Assembly (NCBI RefSeq): GCF_051014685.1
Contig: NW_027478539.1
Coordinates: forward strand, 682,001-746,000
DNA: 64,000 nt
Direction: 5' to 3'
Source: Ptiloglossa arizonensis
Lineage: Eukaryota > Arthropoda > Insecta > Hymenoptera > Colletidae
A program made the position numbers and the translations under genes. The notes beneath the pieces are model-generated. The model saw only the letters and a list, made by a program, of their open reading frames with translations. It was not told the origin of the DNA and did not search any database. Below, piece by piece: positions 1 through 12,522 of this stretch. The number at the start of each line of letters is the position of its first letter. Position 1 is the first letter of the stretch.

Positions 1-101
1 ACAACGGTTTGCGTACTTTTCCCCCAGGCCGTTCTAGTTATTCGTTTCGAGCATCAGAACTGCGAAAATGTTGAGTTTCTCAAGCGTTTCTTACCTTCAA
101 A
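1..101 (+). repeat. Partial monomer at the window's left edge
   Basis: This is the last 101 bp of a monomer. It carries GGTTTGCGTAC, AATGTTGAG and ACCTTC, the combination of the second monomer of the seven-monomer cassette described at 7626-8849, so the window opens inside such a cassette. It also has CCCCCAGG where relatives have CCCCTAGG. Confidence 0.9.
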
Positions 102-975
102 CTGCCATATCTCGCGAACGGATTGACCAATCCGCAAAATTTCTGTTGCATCTGAAAGTAGAAATTCGCCCGATTACAACGGTATGCGTACTTTTCCCCT
201 AGACCGTTCTAGTTATGCTTGTCGAGCATCAGAACTGCGAAAATTTTGAGTTTCTCAAGCGTTTCTTACCTCCAAACTGCCATATCTCGCGAACGGATTG
301 ACCAATCCGCAAAATTTCTGTTGCATCTGAACGTAGAAACTCGCCCGATTACAACGGTAGGTGTAGTGTTCCCCTAGGCCGTTCTGGTTATTCGTTTCGA
401 GTATCAGAACTGTGATAATTTTGAATTTCTCGACCGTTTCTTGCCTCCAAACTGCCATATCTCGCGAACGGATTGACCAATCCGCAAAATTTCTGTTGCA
501 TCTGAAAGTAGAAAGTCGCCCGATTACAACGGTATGCGTACTTTTCCCCTAGACCGTTCTAGTTATGCTTGTCGAGCATCAGAACTGCGAAAATTTTGAG
601 TTTCTCAAGCGTTTCTTACCTCCAAACTGCCATATCTCGCGAACGGATTGACTAATCCGCAAAATTTCTGTTGCATCTGAAAGTAGAAACTCGCCCGCTT
701 ACAACGGTATGCGTACTTTTCCCTAGGCCGTTCTAGTTATTCGTTTCGAGCATCAGAACTGCGAAAATTTTGAGTTTCTCAAGCGTTTCTTACCTCCAAA
801 CTGCCATATCTCGCGAACGGATTGACCAATCCGCAAAATTTCTGTTGCATCTGAAAGTAGAAACTCGCTCGATTACAACGGTATGCGTACGTTTCCCCAA
901 GTCCGTTCTAGTTAATCGTTTCGAGCATTAGAACTGCGAAAATTTTGAGTTTCTCAAGCGTTTCTTACCTCCAAA
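102..975 (+). repeat. Cassette monomers 3 to 7 (partial seven-monomer cassette)
   Basis: Five monomers follow the fixed order of the cassette: AAATTCGCCCG with TATGCTTGTCG (102), GGTAGGTGTAGTG with GATAATTTTGAA (277), AAAGTCGCCCG (452), GACTAATCC with CCCGCTTAC and the 174-bp CCCTAGG deletion (627), and CTCGATT with CAAGTCC (801). Monomer 277 has the private change GAACGTAG, shared with 30716. That ties this copy to the start of the second superunit. Confidence 0.88.
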
Positions 976-3425
976 CTGCCATATCTCGCGAACGGATTGA
1001 CCAATCCGCAAAATTTCTGTTGCATCTGAAAGTAGAAACTCGCCCGATTACAACGGTATGCGTACTTTTCCCCTAGGCCGTTCTAGTTATTCGTTTCGAG
1101 CATCAGAACTGCGAAAATGTTGAGTTTCTCAAGCGTTTCTTACCTACAAACTGCCATATCTCGCGAACGGATTGACCAATCCGCAAAATTTCTGTTGCAT
1201 CTGAAAGTAGAAACTCGCCCGATTGCAGCGGTATGCGTACTTTTCCCCTAGACCGTTCTAGTTATGCTTGTCGAGCATCAGAACTGCGAAAATTTTGAGT
1301 TTCTCAAGCGTTTCTTACTTCCAAACTGCCATATCTCGCGAACGGATTGACCAATCCGCAAAATTTCTGTTGCATCTGAAAGTAGAAACTCGCCCGATTA
1401 CAACGGTAGGTGTAGTTTTCCCCTAGGCCGTTCTAGTTATTCGTTTCGAGCATCAGAACTGCGAAAATTTTGAGTTTCTCAAGCGTTTCTTACCTCCAAA
1501 CTGCCATATCTCGCGAACGGATTGACCAATCCGCAAAATTTCTGTTGCATCTGAAAGTAGAAACTCGCTCGATTACAACGGTATGCGTACGTTTCCCCAA
1601 GTCCGTTCTAGTTAATCGTTTCGAGCATTAGAACTGCGAAAATTTTGAGTTTCTCAAGCGTTTCTTACCTCCAAACTGCCATATCTCGCGAACGGATTGA
1701 CCAATCCGCAAAATTTCTGTTGCATCTGAAAGTAGAAACTCGCCCGATTACAACGGTATGCGTACTTTTCCCCTAGGCCGTTCTAGTTATTCGTTTCGAG
1801 CATCAGAACTGCGAAAATGTTGAGTTTCTCAAGCGTTTCTTACCTACAAACTGCCATATCTCGCGAACGGATTGACCAATCCGCAAAATTTCTGTTGCAT
1901 CTGAAAGTAGAAACTCGCCCGATTGCAGCGGTATGCGTACTTTTCCCCTAGACCGTTCTAGTTATGCTTGTCGAGCATCAGAACTGCGAAAATTTTGAGT
2001 TTCTCAAGCGTTTCTTACTTCCAAACTGCCATATCTCGCGAACGGATTGACCAATCCGCAAAATTTCTGTTGCATCTGAAAGTAGAAACTCGCCCGATTA
2101 CAACGGTAGGTGTAGTTTTCCCCTAGGCCGTTCTAGTTATTCGTTTCGAGCATCAGAACTGCGAAAATGTTGAGTTTCTCAAGCGTTTCTTACCTCCAAA
2201 CTGCCATATCTCGCGAACGGATTGACCAATCCGCAAAATTTCTGTTGCATCTGAAAGTAGAATCTCGCCCGATTACAACGGTATGCGTACTTTTCCCCTA
2301 GGCCGTTCTAGTTATTCGTTTCGAGCATCAGAACTGCGAAAATTTTGAGTTTCTCAAGCGTTTCTTACCTCCAAACTGCCATATCTCGCGAACGGATTGA
2401 CCAATCCGCAAAATTTCTGTTGCATCTGAAAGTAGAAACTCGCTCGATTACAACGGTATGCGTACGTTTCCCCAAGTCCGTTCTAGTTAATCGTTTCGAG
2501 CATTAGAACTGCGAAAATTTTGAGTTTCTCAAGCGTTTCTTACCTCCAAACTGCCATATCTCGCGAACGGATTGACCAATCCGCAAAATTTCTGTTGCAT
2601 CTGAAAGTAGAAACTCGCCCGATTACAACGGTATGCGTACTTTTCCCCTAGGCCGTTCTAGTTATTCGTTTCGAGCATCAGAACTGCGAAAATGTTGAGT
2701 TTCTCAAGCGTTTCTTACCTACAAACTGCCATATCTCGCGAACGGATTGACCAATCCGCAAAATTTCTGTTGCATCTGAAAGTAGAAACTCGCCCGATTG
2801 CAGCGGTATGCGTACTTTTCCCCTAGACCGTTCTAGTTATGCTTGTCGAGCATCAGAACTGCGAAAATTTTGAGTTTCTCAAGCGTTTCTTACTTCCAAA
2901 CTGCCATATCTCGCGAACGGATTGACCAATCCGCAAAATTTCTGTTGCATCTGAAAGTAGAAACTCGCCCGATTACAACGGTAGGTGTAGTTTTCCCCTA
3001 GGCCGTTCTAGTTATTCGTTTCGAGCATCAGAACTGCGAAAATGTTGAGTTTCTCAAGCGTTTCTTACCTCCAAACTGCCATATCTCGCGAACGGATTGA
3101 CCAATCCGCAAAATTTCTGTTGCATCTGAAAGTAGAATCTCGCCCGATTACAACGGTATGCGTACTTTTCCCCTAGGCCGTTCTAGTTATTCGTTTCGAG
3201 CATCAGAACTGCGAAAATTTTGAGTTTCTCAAGCGTTTCTTACCTCCAAACTGCCATATCTCGCGAACGGATTGACCAATCCGCAAAATTTCTGTTGCAT
3301 CTGAAAGTAGAAACTCGCTCGATTACAACGGTATGCGTACGTTTCCCCAAGTCCGTTCTAGTTATTCGTTTCGAGCATCAGAACTGCGAAAATTTTGTGT
3401 TTCTCAAGCCTTTCTTACCTCCAAA
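801..3425 (+). repeat. 4-mer/5-mer HOR block (700 and 875 bp units)
   Basis: The monomer with GCTCGATT and GTTAATCG starts units at 801, 1501 and 2376, giving spacings of 700 and 875 bp. The 5-mer order is CTCGATT/AATCG; AATGTTGAG with ACCTAC; GATTGCAGCGG with ATGCTTGTCG; GGTAGGTGTAG with AATGTTGAG; and AATCTCGCCCG. The 4-mer lacks the last type and has AATTTTGAG in its fourth monomer. The block ends in a chimeric monomer at 3251-3425. It is repeated at 31240-34564 with one more 5-mer. Confidence 0.92.
3251..3425 (+). repeat. Chimeric monomer at the end of the 4/5-mer block
   Basis: The 5' part has GCTCGATT and CAAGTCC as in the unit-starting monomers at 801, 1501 and 2376. The 3' part has GTTATTCG, GCATCAG and TTTTGTG as in the monomer at 34565. 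It also carries a private CAAGCCTTTC. The switch lies between CAAGTCC and GTTATTCG, which suggests crossover or gene conversion within a monomer. Confidence 0.7.
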
Positions 3426-6400
3426 CTGCCATATCTCGCGAACGGATTGACCAATCCGCAAAATTTCTGTTGCATCTGAAAGTAGAAACTCGCCCGATTA
3501 CAACGGTAGGTGTAGTTTTCCCCTAGGCCGTTCTAGTTATTCGTTTCGAGCATCAGAACTGCGAAAATGTTGAGTTTCTCAAGCGTTTCTTACCTACAAA
3601 CTGCCATATCTCGCGAACGGATTGACCAATCCGCAAAATTTCTGTTGCATCTGAAAGTAGAAACTCGCCCGATTACAGCGGTATGCGTACTTTTCCCCTA
3701 GACCGTTCTAGTTATGCTTGTCGAGCCTCAGAACTGCGAAAATTTTGAGTTTCTTAAGCGTTTCTTACCTCCAAACTGCCATATCTCGCGAACGGATTGA
3801 CTAATCCGCAAAATTTCTGTTGCATCTGAAAGTAGAAACTCGCCCGCTTACAACGGTATGCGTACTTTTCCCCTAGGCCGTTCTAGTTATTCGTTTCGAG
3901 CATCAGAACTGCGAAAATTTTGAGTTTCTCAAGCGTTTCTTACCTCCAAACTGCCATATCTCGCGAACGGATTGACCAATCCGCAAAATTTCTGTTGCAT
4001 CTGAAGGTAGAAACTCGCCCGATTACAACGGTATGCGTACGTTTCCCCAAGTCCGTTCTAGTTATTCGTTTCGAGCATTAGAACTGCGAAAATTTTGAGT
4101 TTCTCAAGCGTTTCTTACCTCCAAACTGCCATATCTCGCGAACGGATTGACTAATCCGCAAAATTTCTGTTGCATCTGAAAGTAGAAACTCGCCCGATTA
4201 CAACGGTATGCGTACTTTTCCCCTACGCCGTTCTAGTTATTCGTTTCGAGCATCAGAACTGCGAAAATGTTGAGTTTCTCAAGCGTTTCTTACCTACAAA
4301 CTGCCATATCTCGCGAACGGATTGACCAATCCGCAAAATTTCTGTTGCATCTGAAAGTAGAAACTCGCCCGATTACAGCGGTATGCGTACTTTCCCCCTA
4401 GACCGTTCTAGTTATGCTTGTCGAGCATCAGAACTGCGAAAATTTTGAGTTTCTCAAGCGTTTCTTACTTCCAAACTGCCATATCTCGCGAACGGATTGA
4501 CCAATCCGCAAAATTTCTGTTGCATCTGAAAGTAGAAACTCGCCCGATTACAACGGTAGGTGTAGTTTTCCCCTAGGCCGTTCTAGTTATTCGTTTCGAG
4601 CATCAGAACTGCGAAAATTTTGAGTTTCTCAAGCGTTTCTTACCTCCAAACTGCCATATCTCGCGAAAGGAATGACCAATCCGCAAAATTTCTGTTGCAT
4701 CTGAAAGTAGAAACTCGCCCGATTGCAACAGTATGCGTACTTTTCCCCTAGGCCGTTCTAGTTATTCGTTTCGAGCATCAGAACTGCGAAAATTTTGAGT
4801 TTCTCAAGCGTTTCTTACCTCCAAACTGCCATATCTCGCGAACGGATTGACCAATCCGCAAAATTTCTGTTGCATCTGAAAGTAGAAACTCGCCCGATTA
4901 CAACGGTTTGCGTACTTTTCCCCTAGACCGTTCTAGTTATGCTTGTCGAGCATCAGAACTGCGAAAATTTTGAGTTTCTCAAGCGTTTCTTACTTCCAAA
5001 CTGCCATATCTCGCGAACGGATTGACCAATCCGCAAAATTTCTGTTGCATCTGAAAGTAGAAACTCGCCCGATTACAACGGTAGGCGTACTTTTCCCCTA
5101 CGCCGTTCTAGTTATTCGTTTCGAGCATCAGAACTGCGAAAATGTTGAGTTTCTCAAGCGTTTCTTAACTACAAACTGCCATATCTCGCGAACGGATTGA
5201 CCAATCCGCAAAATTTCTGTTGCATCTGAAAGTAGAAACTCGCCCGATTACAGCGGTATGCGTACTTTCCCCCTAGACCGTTCTAGTTATGCTTGTCGAG
5301 CATCAGAACTGCGAAAATTTTGAGTTTCTCAAGCGTTTCTTACTTCCAAACTGCCATATCTCGCGAACGGATTGACCAATCCGCAAAATTTCTGTTGCAT
5401 CTGAAAGTAGAAACTCGCCCGATTACAACGGTAGGTGTAGTTTTCCCCTAGGCCGTTCTAGTTATTCGTTTCGAGCATCAGAACTGCGAAAATTTTGAGT
5501 TTCTCAAGCGTTTCTTACCTCCAAACTGCCATATCTCGCGAAAGGAATGACCAATCCGCAAAATTTCTGTTGCATCTGAAAGTAGAAACTCGCCCGATTA
5601 CAACGGTATGCGTACTTTTCCCCTAGGCCGTTCTAGTTATTCGTTTCGAGCATCAGAACTGCGAAAATTTTGAGTTTCTCAAGCGTTTCTTACTTCCAAA
5701 CTGCCATATCTCGCGAACGGATTGACCAATCCGCAAAATTTCTGTTGCATCTGAAAGTAGAAATTCGCCCGATTACAACGGTATGCGTACTTTTCCCCTA
5801 GAACGTTCTGGTTATGCTTGTCGAGCATCAGAACGGCTAAAATTTTGAGTTTCTCAAGCGTTTCTTACCTCCAAACTGCCATATCTCGCGAACGGATTGA
5901 CCAATCCGTAAAATTTCTGTTGCATCTGAAAGTAGAAACTCGCCCGATTACAACGGTATGCGTACTTTTCCCCTAGGCCGTTCTAGTTATTCGTTTCGAG
6001 CATCAGAACTGCGAAAATTTTGAGTTTCTCAAGCGTTTCTTACCTCCAAACTGCCATATCTCGCGAACGGATTGACCAATCCGCAAAATTTCTGTTGCAT
6101 CTGAAAGTAGAAACTCGCCCGATTACAACGGTATGCGTAGTTTTCCCCTAGGCCGTTCTAGTTATTCGTTTCGAGCATCAGAACTGCGAAAATGTTGAGT
6201 TTCTCAAGCGTTTCTTACCTACAAACTGCCATATCTCGCGAACGGATTGACCAATCCGCAAAATTTCTGTTGCATCTGAAAGTAGAAACTCGCCCGATTA
6301 CAGCGGTATGCGTACTTTTCCCCTAGACCGTTCTAGTTATGCTTGTCGAGCATCAGAACTGCGAAAATTTTGAGTTTCTCAAGCGTTTCTTCCTTCCAAA

Positions 6401-7625
6401 CTGCCATATCTCGCGAACGGATTGACCAATCCGCAAAATTTCTGTTGCATCTGAAAGTAGAAACTCGCCCGATTACAACGGTAGGTGTAGTTTTCACCTA
6501 GGCCGTTCTAGTTATTCGTTTCGAGCATCAGAACTGCGAAAATTTTGAGTTTCTCAAGCGTTTCTTACCTCCAAACTGCCATATCTCGCGAACGGATTGA
6601 CCAATCCGCAAAATTTCTGTTGCATCTGAAGGTAGAAACTCGCCCGATTACAACGGTATGCGTACGTTTCCCCAAGTCCGTTCTAGTTATTCCTTTCGAG
6701 CATTAGAACTGCGAAAATTTTGAGTTTCTCAAGCGTTTCTTACCTCCAAACTGCCATATCTCGCGAACGGATTGACCAATCCGCAAAATTTCTGTTGCAT
6801 CTGAAAGTAGAAACTCGCCCGATTACAACGGTATGCGTACTTTTCCCCTAGGCCGTTCTAGTTATTCGTTTCGAGCATCAGAACTGCGAAAATGTTGAGT
6901 TTCTCAAGCGTTTCTTACCTACAAACTGCCATATCTCGCGAACGGATTGACCAATCCGCAAAATTTCTGTTGCATCTGAAAGTAGAATCTCGCCCGATTA
7001 CAGCGGTATGCGTACTTTTCCCCTAGACCGTTCTAGTTATGCTTGTCGAGCATCAGAACTGCGAAAATTTTGAGTTTCTCAAGCGTTTCTTACTTCCAAA
7101 CTGCCATATCTCGCGAACGGATTGACCAATCCGCAATATTTCTGTTGCATCGGAAAGTAGAAACTCGCCCGATTACAACGGTAGGCGTACTTTTCCCCTA
7201 CGCCGTTCTAGTTATTCGTTTCGAGCATCAGAACTGCGAAAATGTTGAGTTTCTCAAGCGTTTCTTACCTACAAACTGCCATATCTCGCGAACGGATTGA
7301 CCAATCCTCAAAATTTCTGTTGCATCTGAAAGTAGAAACTCGCCCGATTACAGCGGTATGCGTACTTTTCCCCTAGACCGTTCTAGTTATGCTTGTCGAG
7401 CATCAGAACTGCGAAAATTTTGAGTTTCTCAAGCGTTTCTTACTTCCAAACTGCCATATCTCGCGAACGGATTGACCAATCCGCAAAATTTCTGTTGCAT
7501 CTGAAAGTAGAAACTCGCCCGATTACAACGGTATGCGTACTTTTCCCCTAGTCCGTTCTAGTTATTCGTTTCGAGCATCAGAACTGCGAAAATTTTGAGT
7601 TTCTCAAGCGTTTCTTACCTCCAAA
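3426..7625 (+). repeat. Mixed HOR block with 12-mer (2100 bp) spacing
   Basis: This block holds 24 monomers. The pair AATTTTGAG/ACTTCC followed by GGTAGGCGTAC with CTACGCC occurs at about 4.9-5.2 kb and again 2100 bp later at about 7.0-7.3 kb. Other members are AAAGGAATG monomers, AACGGCTAAAA with CTAGAAC (5701-5875), CCGTAAAA (5876-6050) and GAAGGTAG. Positions 3426 to about 3860 align to 34740 onwards, and about 4037-5875 align to 36.0-37.0 kb less one monomer. It is the unexpanded counterpart of 34740-46114. Confidence 0.8.
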
Positions 7626-8849
7626 CTGCCATATCTCGCGAACGGATTGGCCAATCCGCAAAATTTCTGATGCATCTGAAAGTAGAAATTCGCCCGATTA
7701 CAACGGTATGCGTACTTTTCCCCTAGAACGTTCTGGTTATGCTTGTCGAGCATCAGAACTGCTAAAATTTTGAGTTTCTCAAGCGTTTCTTACCTCCAAA
7801 CTGCCATATCTCGCGAACGGATTGACCAATCCGTAAAATTTCTGTTGCATCTGAAAGTAGAAACTCGCCCGATTACAACGGTTTGCGTACTTTTCCCCTA
7901 GGCCGTTCTAGTTATTCGTTTCGAGCATCAGAACTGCGAAAATGTTGAGTTTCTCAAGCGTTTCTTACCTTCAAACTGCCATATCTCGCGAACGGATTGA
8001 CCAATCCGCAAAATTTCTGTTGCATCTGAAAGTAGAAATTCGCCCGATTACAACGGTATGCGTACTTTTCCCCTAGACCGTTCTAGTTATGCTTGTCGAG
8101 CATCAGAACTGCGAAAATTTTGAGTTTCTCAAGCGTTTCTTACCTCCAAACTGCCATATCTCGCGAACGGATTGACCAATCCGCAAAATTTCTGTTGCAT
8201 CTGAAAGTAGAAACTCGCCCGATTACAACGGTAGGTGTAGTGTTCCCCTAGGCCGTTCTGGTTATTCGTTTCGAGTATCAGAACTGTGATAATTTTGAAT
8301 TTCTCGACCGTTTCTTGCCTCCAAACTGCCATATCTCGCGAACGGATTGACCAATCCGCAAAATTTCTGTTGCATCTGAAAGTAGAAAGTCGCCCGATTA
8401 CAACGGTATGCGTACTTTTCCCCTAGACCGTTCTAGTTATGCTTGTCGAGCATCAGAACTGCGAAAATTTTGAGTTTCTCAAGCGTTTCTTACCTCCAAA
8501 CTGCCATATCTCGCGAACGGATTGACTAATCCGCAAAATTTCTGTTGCATCTGAAAGTAGAAACTCGCCCGCTTACAACGGTATGCGTACTTTTCCCTAG
8601 GCCGTTCTAGTTATTCGTTTCGAGCATCAGAACTGCGAAAATTTTGAGTTTCTCAAGCGTTTCCTACCTCCAAACTGCCATATCTCGCGAACGGATTGAC
8701 CAATCCGCAAAATTTCTGTTGCATCTGAAAGTAGAAACTCGCTCGATTACAACGGTATGCGTACGTTTCCCCAAGTCCGTTCTAGTTATTCGTTTCGAGC
8801 ATTAGAACTGCGAAAATTTTGAGTTTCTCAAGCGTTTCTTACCTCCAAA
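7626..8849 (+). repeat. Seven-monomer cassette, first complete copy (1224 bp)
   Basis: The fixed order is: (1) AAATTCGCCCG, CTAGAAC, CTGCTAAAA; (2) CCGTAAAA, GGTTTGCG, ACCTTC; (3) AAATTCGCCCG with ATGCTTGTCG; (4) GGTAGGTGTAGTG with GATAATTTTGAA; (5) AAAGTCGCCCG; (6) GACTAATCC, CCCGCTTAC, CCCTAGG (174 bp); (7) CTCGATT, CAAGTCC, GCATTAG. The 174-bp sixth monomer makes the cassette 1224 bp rather than 1225. The first monomer has GGATTGGCC and CTGATGC. Confidence 0.9.
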
Positions 8850-10773
8850 CTGCCATATCTCGCGAACGGATTGACCAATCCGCAAAATTTCAGTTGCATC
8901 TGAAAGTAGAAACTCGCCCGATTACAACGGTATGCGTACTTTTCCCCTAGGCCGTTCTAGTTATTCGTTTCGAGCATCAGAACTGCGAAAATGTTGAGTT
9001 TCTCAAGCGTTTCTTTCCTACAAGCTGCCATATCTCGCGAACGGATTGACCAATCCGCAAAATTTCTGTTGCATCTGAAAGTAGAAACTCGCCCGATTAC
9101 AGCGGTATGCGTACTTTTCCCCTAGACCGTTCTAGTTATGCTTGTCGAGCATCAGAACTGCGAAAATTTTGAGTTTCTCAAGCGTTTCTTACTTCCAAAC
9201 TGCCATATCTCGCGAACGGATTGACCAATCCGCAAAATTTCTGTTGCATCTGAAAGTAGAAACTCGCCCGATTACAACGGTAGGTGTAGTTTTCCCCTAG
9301 GCCGTTCTAGTTATTCGTTTCGAGCATCAGAACTGCGAAAATTTTGAGTTTCTCAAGCGTTTCTTACCTCCAAACTGCCATATCTCGCGAAAGGAATGAC
9401 CAATCCGCAAAATTTCTGTTGCATCTGAAAGTAGAAACTCGCCCGATTACAACGGTATGCGTACTTTTCCCCTAGGCCGTTCTAGTTATTCGTTTCGAGC
9501 ATCAGAACTGCGAAAATTTTGAGTTTCTCAAGCGTTTCTTACTTCCAAACTGCCATATCTCGCGAACGGATTGACCAATCCGCAAAATTTCTGTTGCATC
9601 TGAAAGTAGAAATTCGCCCGATTACAACGGTATGCGTACTTTTCCCCTAGAACGTTCTGGTTATGCTTGTCGAACAACAGAACGGCTAAAATTTTGAGTT
9701 TCTCAAGCGTTTCTTACCTCCAAACTGCCATATCTCGCGAACGGATTGACCAATCCGTAAAATTTCTGTTGCATCTGAAAGTAGAAACTCGCCCGATTAC
9801 AACGGTATGCGTACTTTTCCCCTAGGCCGTTCTAGTTATTCGTTTCGAGCATCAGAACTGCGAAAATTTTGAGTTTCTCAAGCGTTTCTTACCTCCAAAC
9901 TGCCATATCTCGCGAACGGATTGACCAATCCGCAAAATTTCTGTTGCATCTGAAAGTAGAAACTCGCCCGATTACAACGGTATGCGTACTTTTCCCTAGG
10001 CCGTTCTAGTTATTCGTTTCGAGCATCAGAACTGCGAAAATTTTGAGTTTCTCAAGCGTTTCTTACCTCCAAACTGCCATATCTCGCGAACGGATTGACC
10101 AATCCGCAAAATTTCTGTTGCATCTGAAAGTAGAAACTCGCTCGATTACAACGGTATGCGTACGTTTCCCCAAGTCCGTTCTAGTTATTCGTTTCGAGCA
10201 TTAGAACTGCGAAAATTTTGAGTTTCTCAAGCGTTTCTTACCTCCAAACTGCCATATCTCGCGAACGGATTGACCAATCCGCAAAATTTCTGTTGCATCT
10301 GAAAGTAGAAACTCGCCCGATTACAACGGTAGGCGTACTTTTCCCCTACGCCGTTCTAGTTATTCGTTTCGAGCATCAGAACTGCGAAAATGTTGAGTTT
10401 CTCAAGCGTTTCTTACCTACAAACTGCCATATCTCGCGAACGGATTGACCAATCCGCAAAATTTCTGTTGCATCTGAAAGTAGAAACTCGCCCGATTACA
10501 GCGGTATGCGTACTTTTCCCCTAGACCGTTCTAGTTATGCTTGTCGAGCATCAGAACTGCGAAAATTTTGAGTTTCTCAAGCGTTTCTTACTTCCAAACT
10601 GCCATATCTCGCGAACGGATTGACCAATCCGCAAAATTTCTGTTGCATCTGAAAGTAGAAACTCGCCCGATTACAACGGTAGGTGTAGTTTTCCCCTAGG
10701 CCGTTCTAGTTATTCGTTTCGAGCATCAGAACTGCGAAAATTTTGAGTTTCTCAAGCGTTTCTTACCTCCAAA

Positions 10774-10948
10774 CTGCCATATCTCGCGAACGGATTGACC
10801 AATCCGCAAAATTTCTGTTGCATCTGAAAGTAGAAACTCGCCCGATTACAACGGTAGGCGTACTTTTCCCCTACGCCGTTCTAGTTATTCGTTTCGAGCA
10901 TCAGAACTGCGAAAATGTTGAGTTTCTCAAGCGTTTCTTACCTCCAAA
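10774..10948 (+). repeat. Converted monomer inside the 3848-bp unit
   Basis: In both homologous units the equivalent monomer (54860-55034, and the one near 51.36 kb) has AAAGGAATGACC, GGTATGCGTAC and CTAGTCC. Here it has AACGGATTGACC, GGTAGGCGTAC, CTACGCC and AATGTTGAG, like the monomer 525 bp upstream at 10249. Flanking monomers stay colinear, so this is a local patch as expected from gene conversion. Confidence 0.7.
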
Positions 10949-12172
10949 CTGCCATATCTCGCGAACGGATTGACCAATCCGCAAAATTTCTGTTGCATCT
11001 GAAAGTAGAAATTCGCCCGATTACAACGGTATGCGTACTTTTCCCCTAGAACGTTCTGGTTATGCTTGTCGAGCATCAGAACTGCTAAAATTTTGAGTTT
11101 CTCAAGCGTTTCTTACCTCCAAACTGCCATATCTCGCGAACGGATTGACCAATCCGTAAAATTTCTGTTGCATCTGAAAGTAGAAACTCGCCCGATTACA
11201 ACGGTTTGCGTACTTTTCCCCTAGGCCGTTCTAGTTATTCGTTTCGAGCATCAGAACTGCGAAAATGTTGAGTTTCTCAAGCGTTTCTTACCTTCAAACT
11301 GCCATATCTCGCGAACGGATTGACCAATCCGCAAAATTTCTGTTGCATCTGAAAGTAGAAATTCGCCCGATTACAACGGTATGCGTACTTTTCCCCTAGA
11401 CCGTTCTAGTTATGCTTGTCGAGCATCAGAACTGCGAAAATTTTGAGTTTCTCAAGCGTTTCTTACCTCCAAACTGCCATATCTCGCGAACGGATTGACC
11501 AATCCGCAAAATTTCTGTTGCATCTGAAAGTAGAAACTCGCCCGATTACAACGGTAGGTGTAGTGTTCCCCTAGGCCGTTCTGGTTATTCGTTTCGAGTA
11601 TCAGAACTGTGATAATTTTGAATTTCTCGACCGTTTCTTGCCTCCAAACTGCCATATCTCGCGAACGGATTGACCAATCCGCAAAATTTCTGTTGCATCT
11701 GAAAGTAGAAAGTCGCCCGATTACAACGGTATGCGTACTTTTCCCCTAGACCGTTCTAGTTATGCTTGTCGAGCATCAGAACTGCGAAAATTTTGAGTTT
11801 CTCAAGCGTTTCTTACCTCCAAACTGCCATATCTCGCGAACGGATTGACTAATCCGCAAAATTTCTGTTGCATCTGAAAGTAGAAACTCGCCCGCTTACA
11901 ACGGTATGCGTACTTTTCCCTAGGCCGTTCTAGTTATTCGTTTCGAGCATCAGAACTGCGAAAATTTTGAGTTTCTCAAGCGTTTCTTACCTCCAAACTG
12001 CCATATCTCGCGAACGGATTGACCAATCCGCAAAATTTCTGTTGCATCTGAAAGTAGAAACTCGCTCGATTACAACGGTATGCGTACGTTTCCCCAAGTC
12101 CGTTCTAGTTATTCGTTTCGAGCATTAGAACTGCGAAAATTTTGAGTTTCTCAAGCGTTTCTTACCTCCAAA
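10949..12172 (+). repeat. Seven-monomer cassette, second complete copy (1224 bp)
   Basis: It has the same ordered monomers as 7626-8849, shifted by 3323 bp (19 monomers less two 1-bp deletions). The first monomer here has the ordinary GGATTGACC and CTGTTGC rather than GGATTGGCC and CTGATGC, so the two cassettes are not identical. Confidence 0.9.
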
Positions 12173-12522
12173 CTGCCATATCTCGCGAACGGATTGACCA
12201 ATCCGCAAAATTTCTGTTGCATCTGAAAGTAGAAACTCGCCCGATTACAACGGTATTCGTACTTTTCCCCTAGGCCGTTCTAGTTATTCGTTTCGAGCAT
12301 CAGAACTGCGAAAATGTTGAGTTTCTCAAGCGTTTCTTACCTCCAAACTGCCATATCTCGCGAAAGGAATGACCAATCCGCAAAATTTCTGTTGCATCTG
12401 AAAGTAGAAACTCGCCCGATTACAACGGTATGCGTACTTTTCCCCTAGTCCGTTCTAGTTATTCGTTTCGAGCATCAGAACTGCGAAAATTTTGAGTTTC
12501 TCAAGCGTTTCTTACCTCCAAA

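Larger units (their letters stand above)
8675..12522 (+). repeat. 3848-bp (22-monomer) unit, first-superunit copy
   Basis: This stretch aligns monomer by monomer with 52761-56608 at a constant offset of 44086, and in shortened form with 49263-52760. Shared rare markers include TTTCAGTTGC (8891 and 52977), CTACAAGCTGCC, and the 174-bp CCCTAGG monomers at 9900 and 11824. Differences I saw are few: TTTCTTTCC against TTTCTTACC near 9015, CGAACAACAG against CGAACATCAG near 9673, GGTATTCG near 12253, and the replaced monomer at 10774. Confidence 0.9.
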
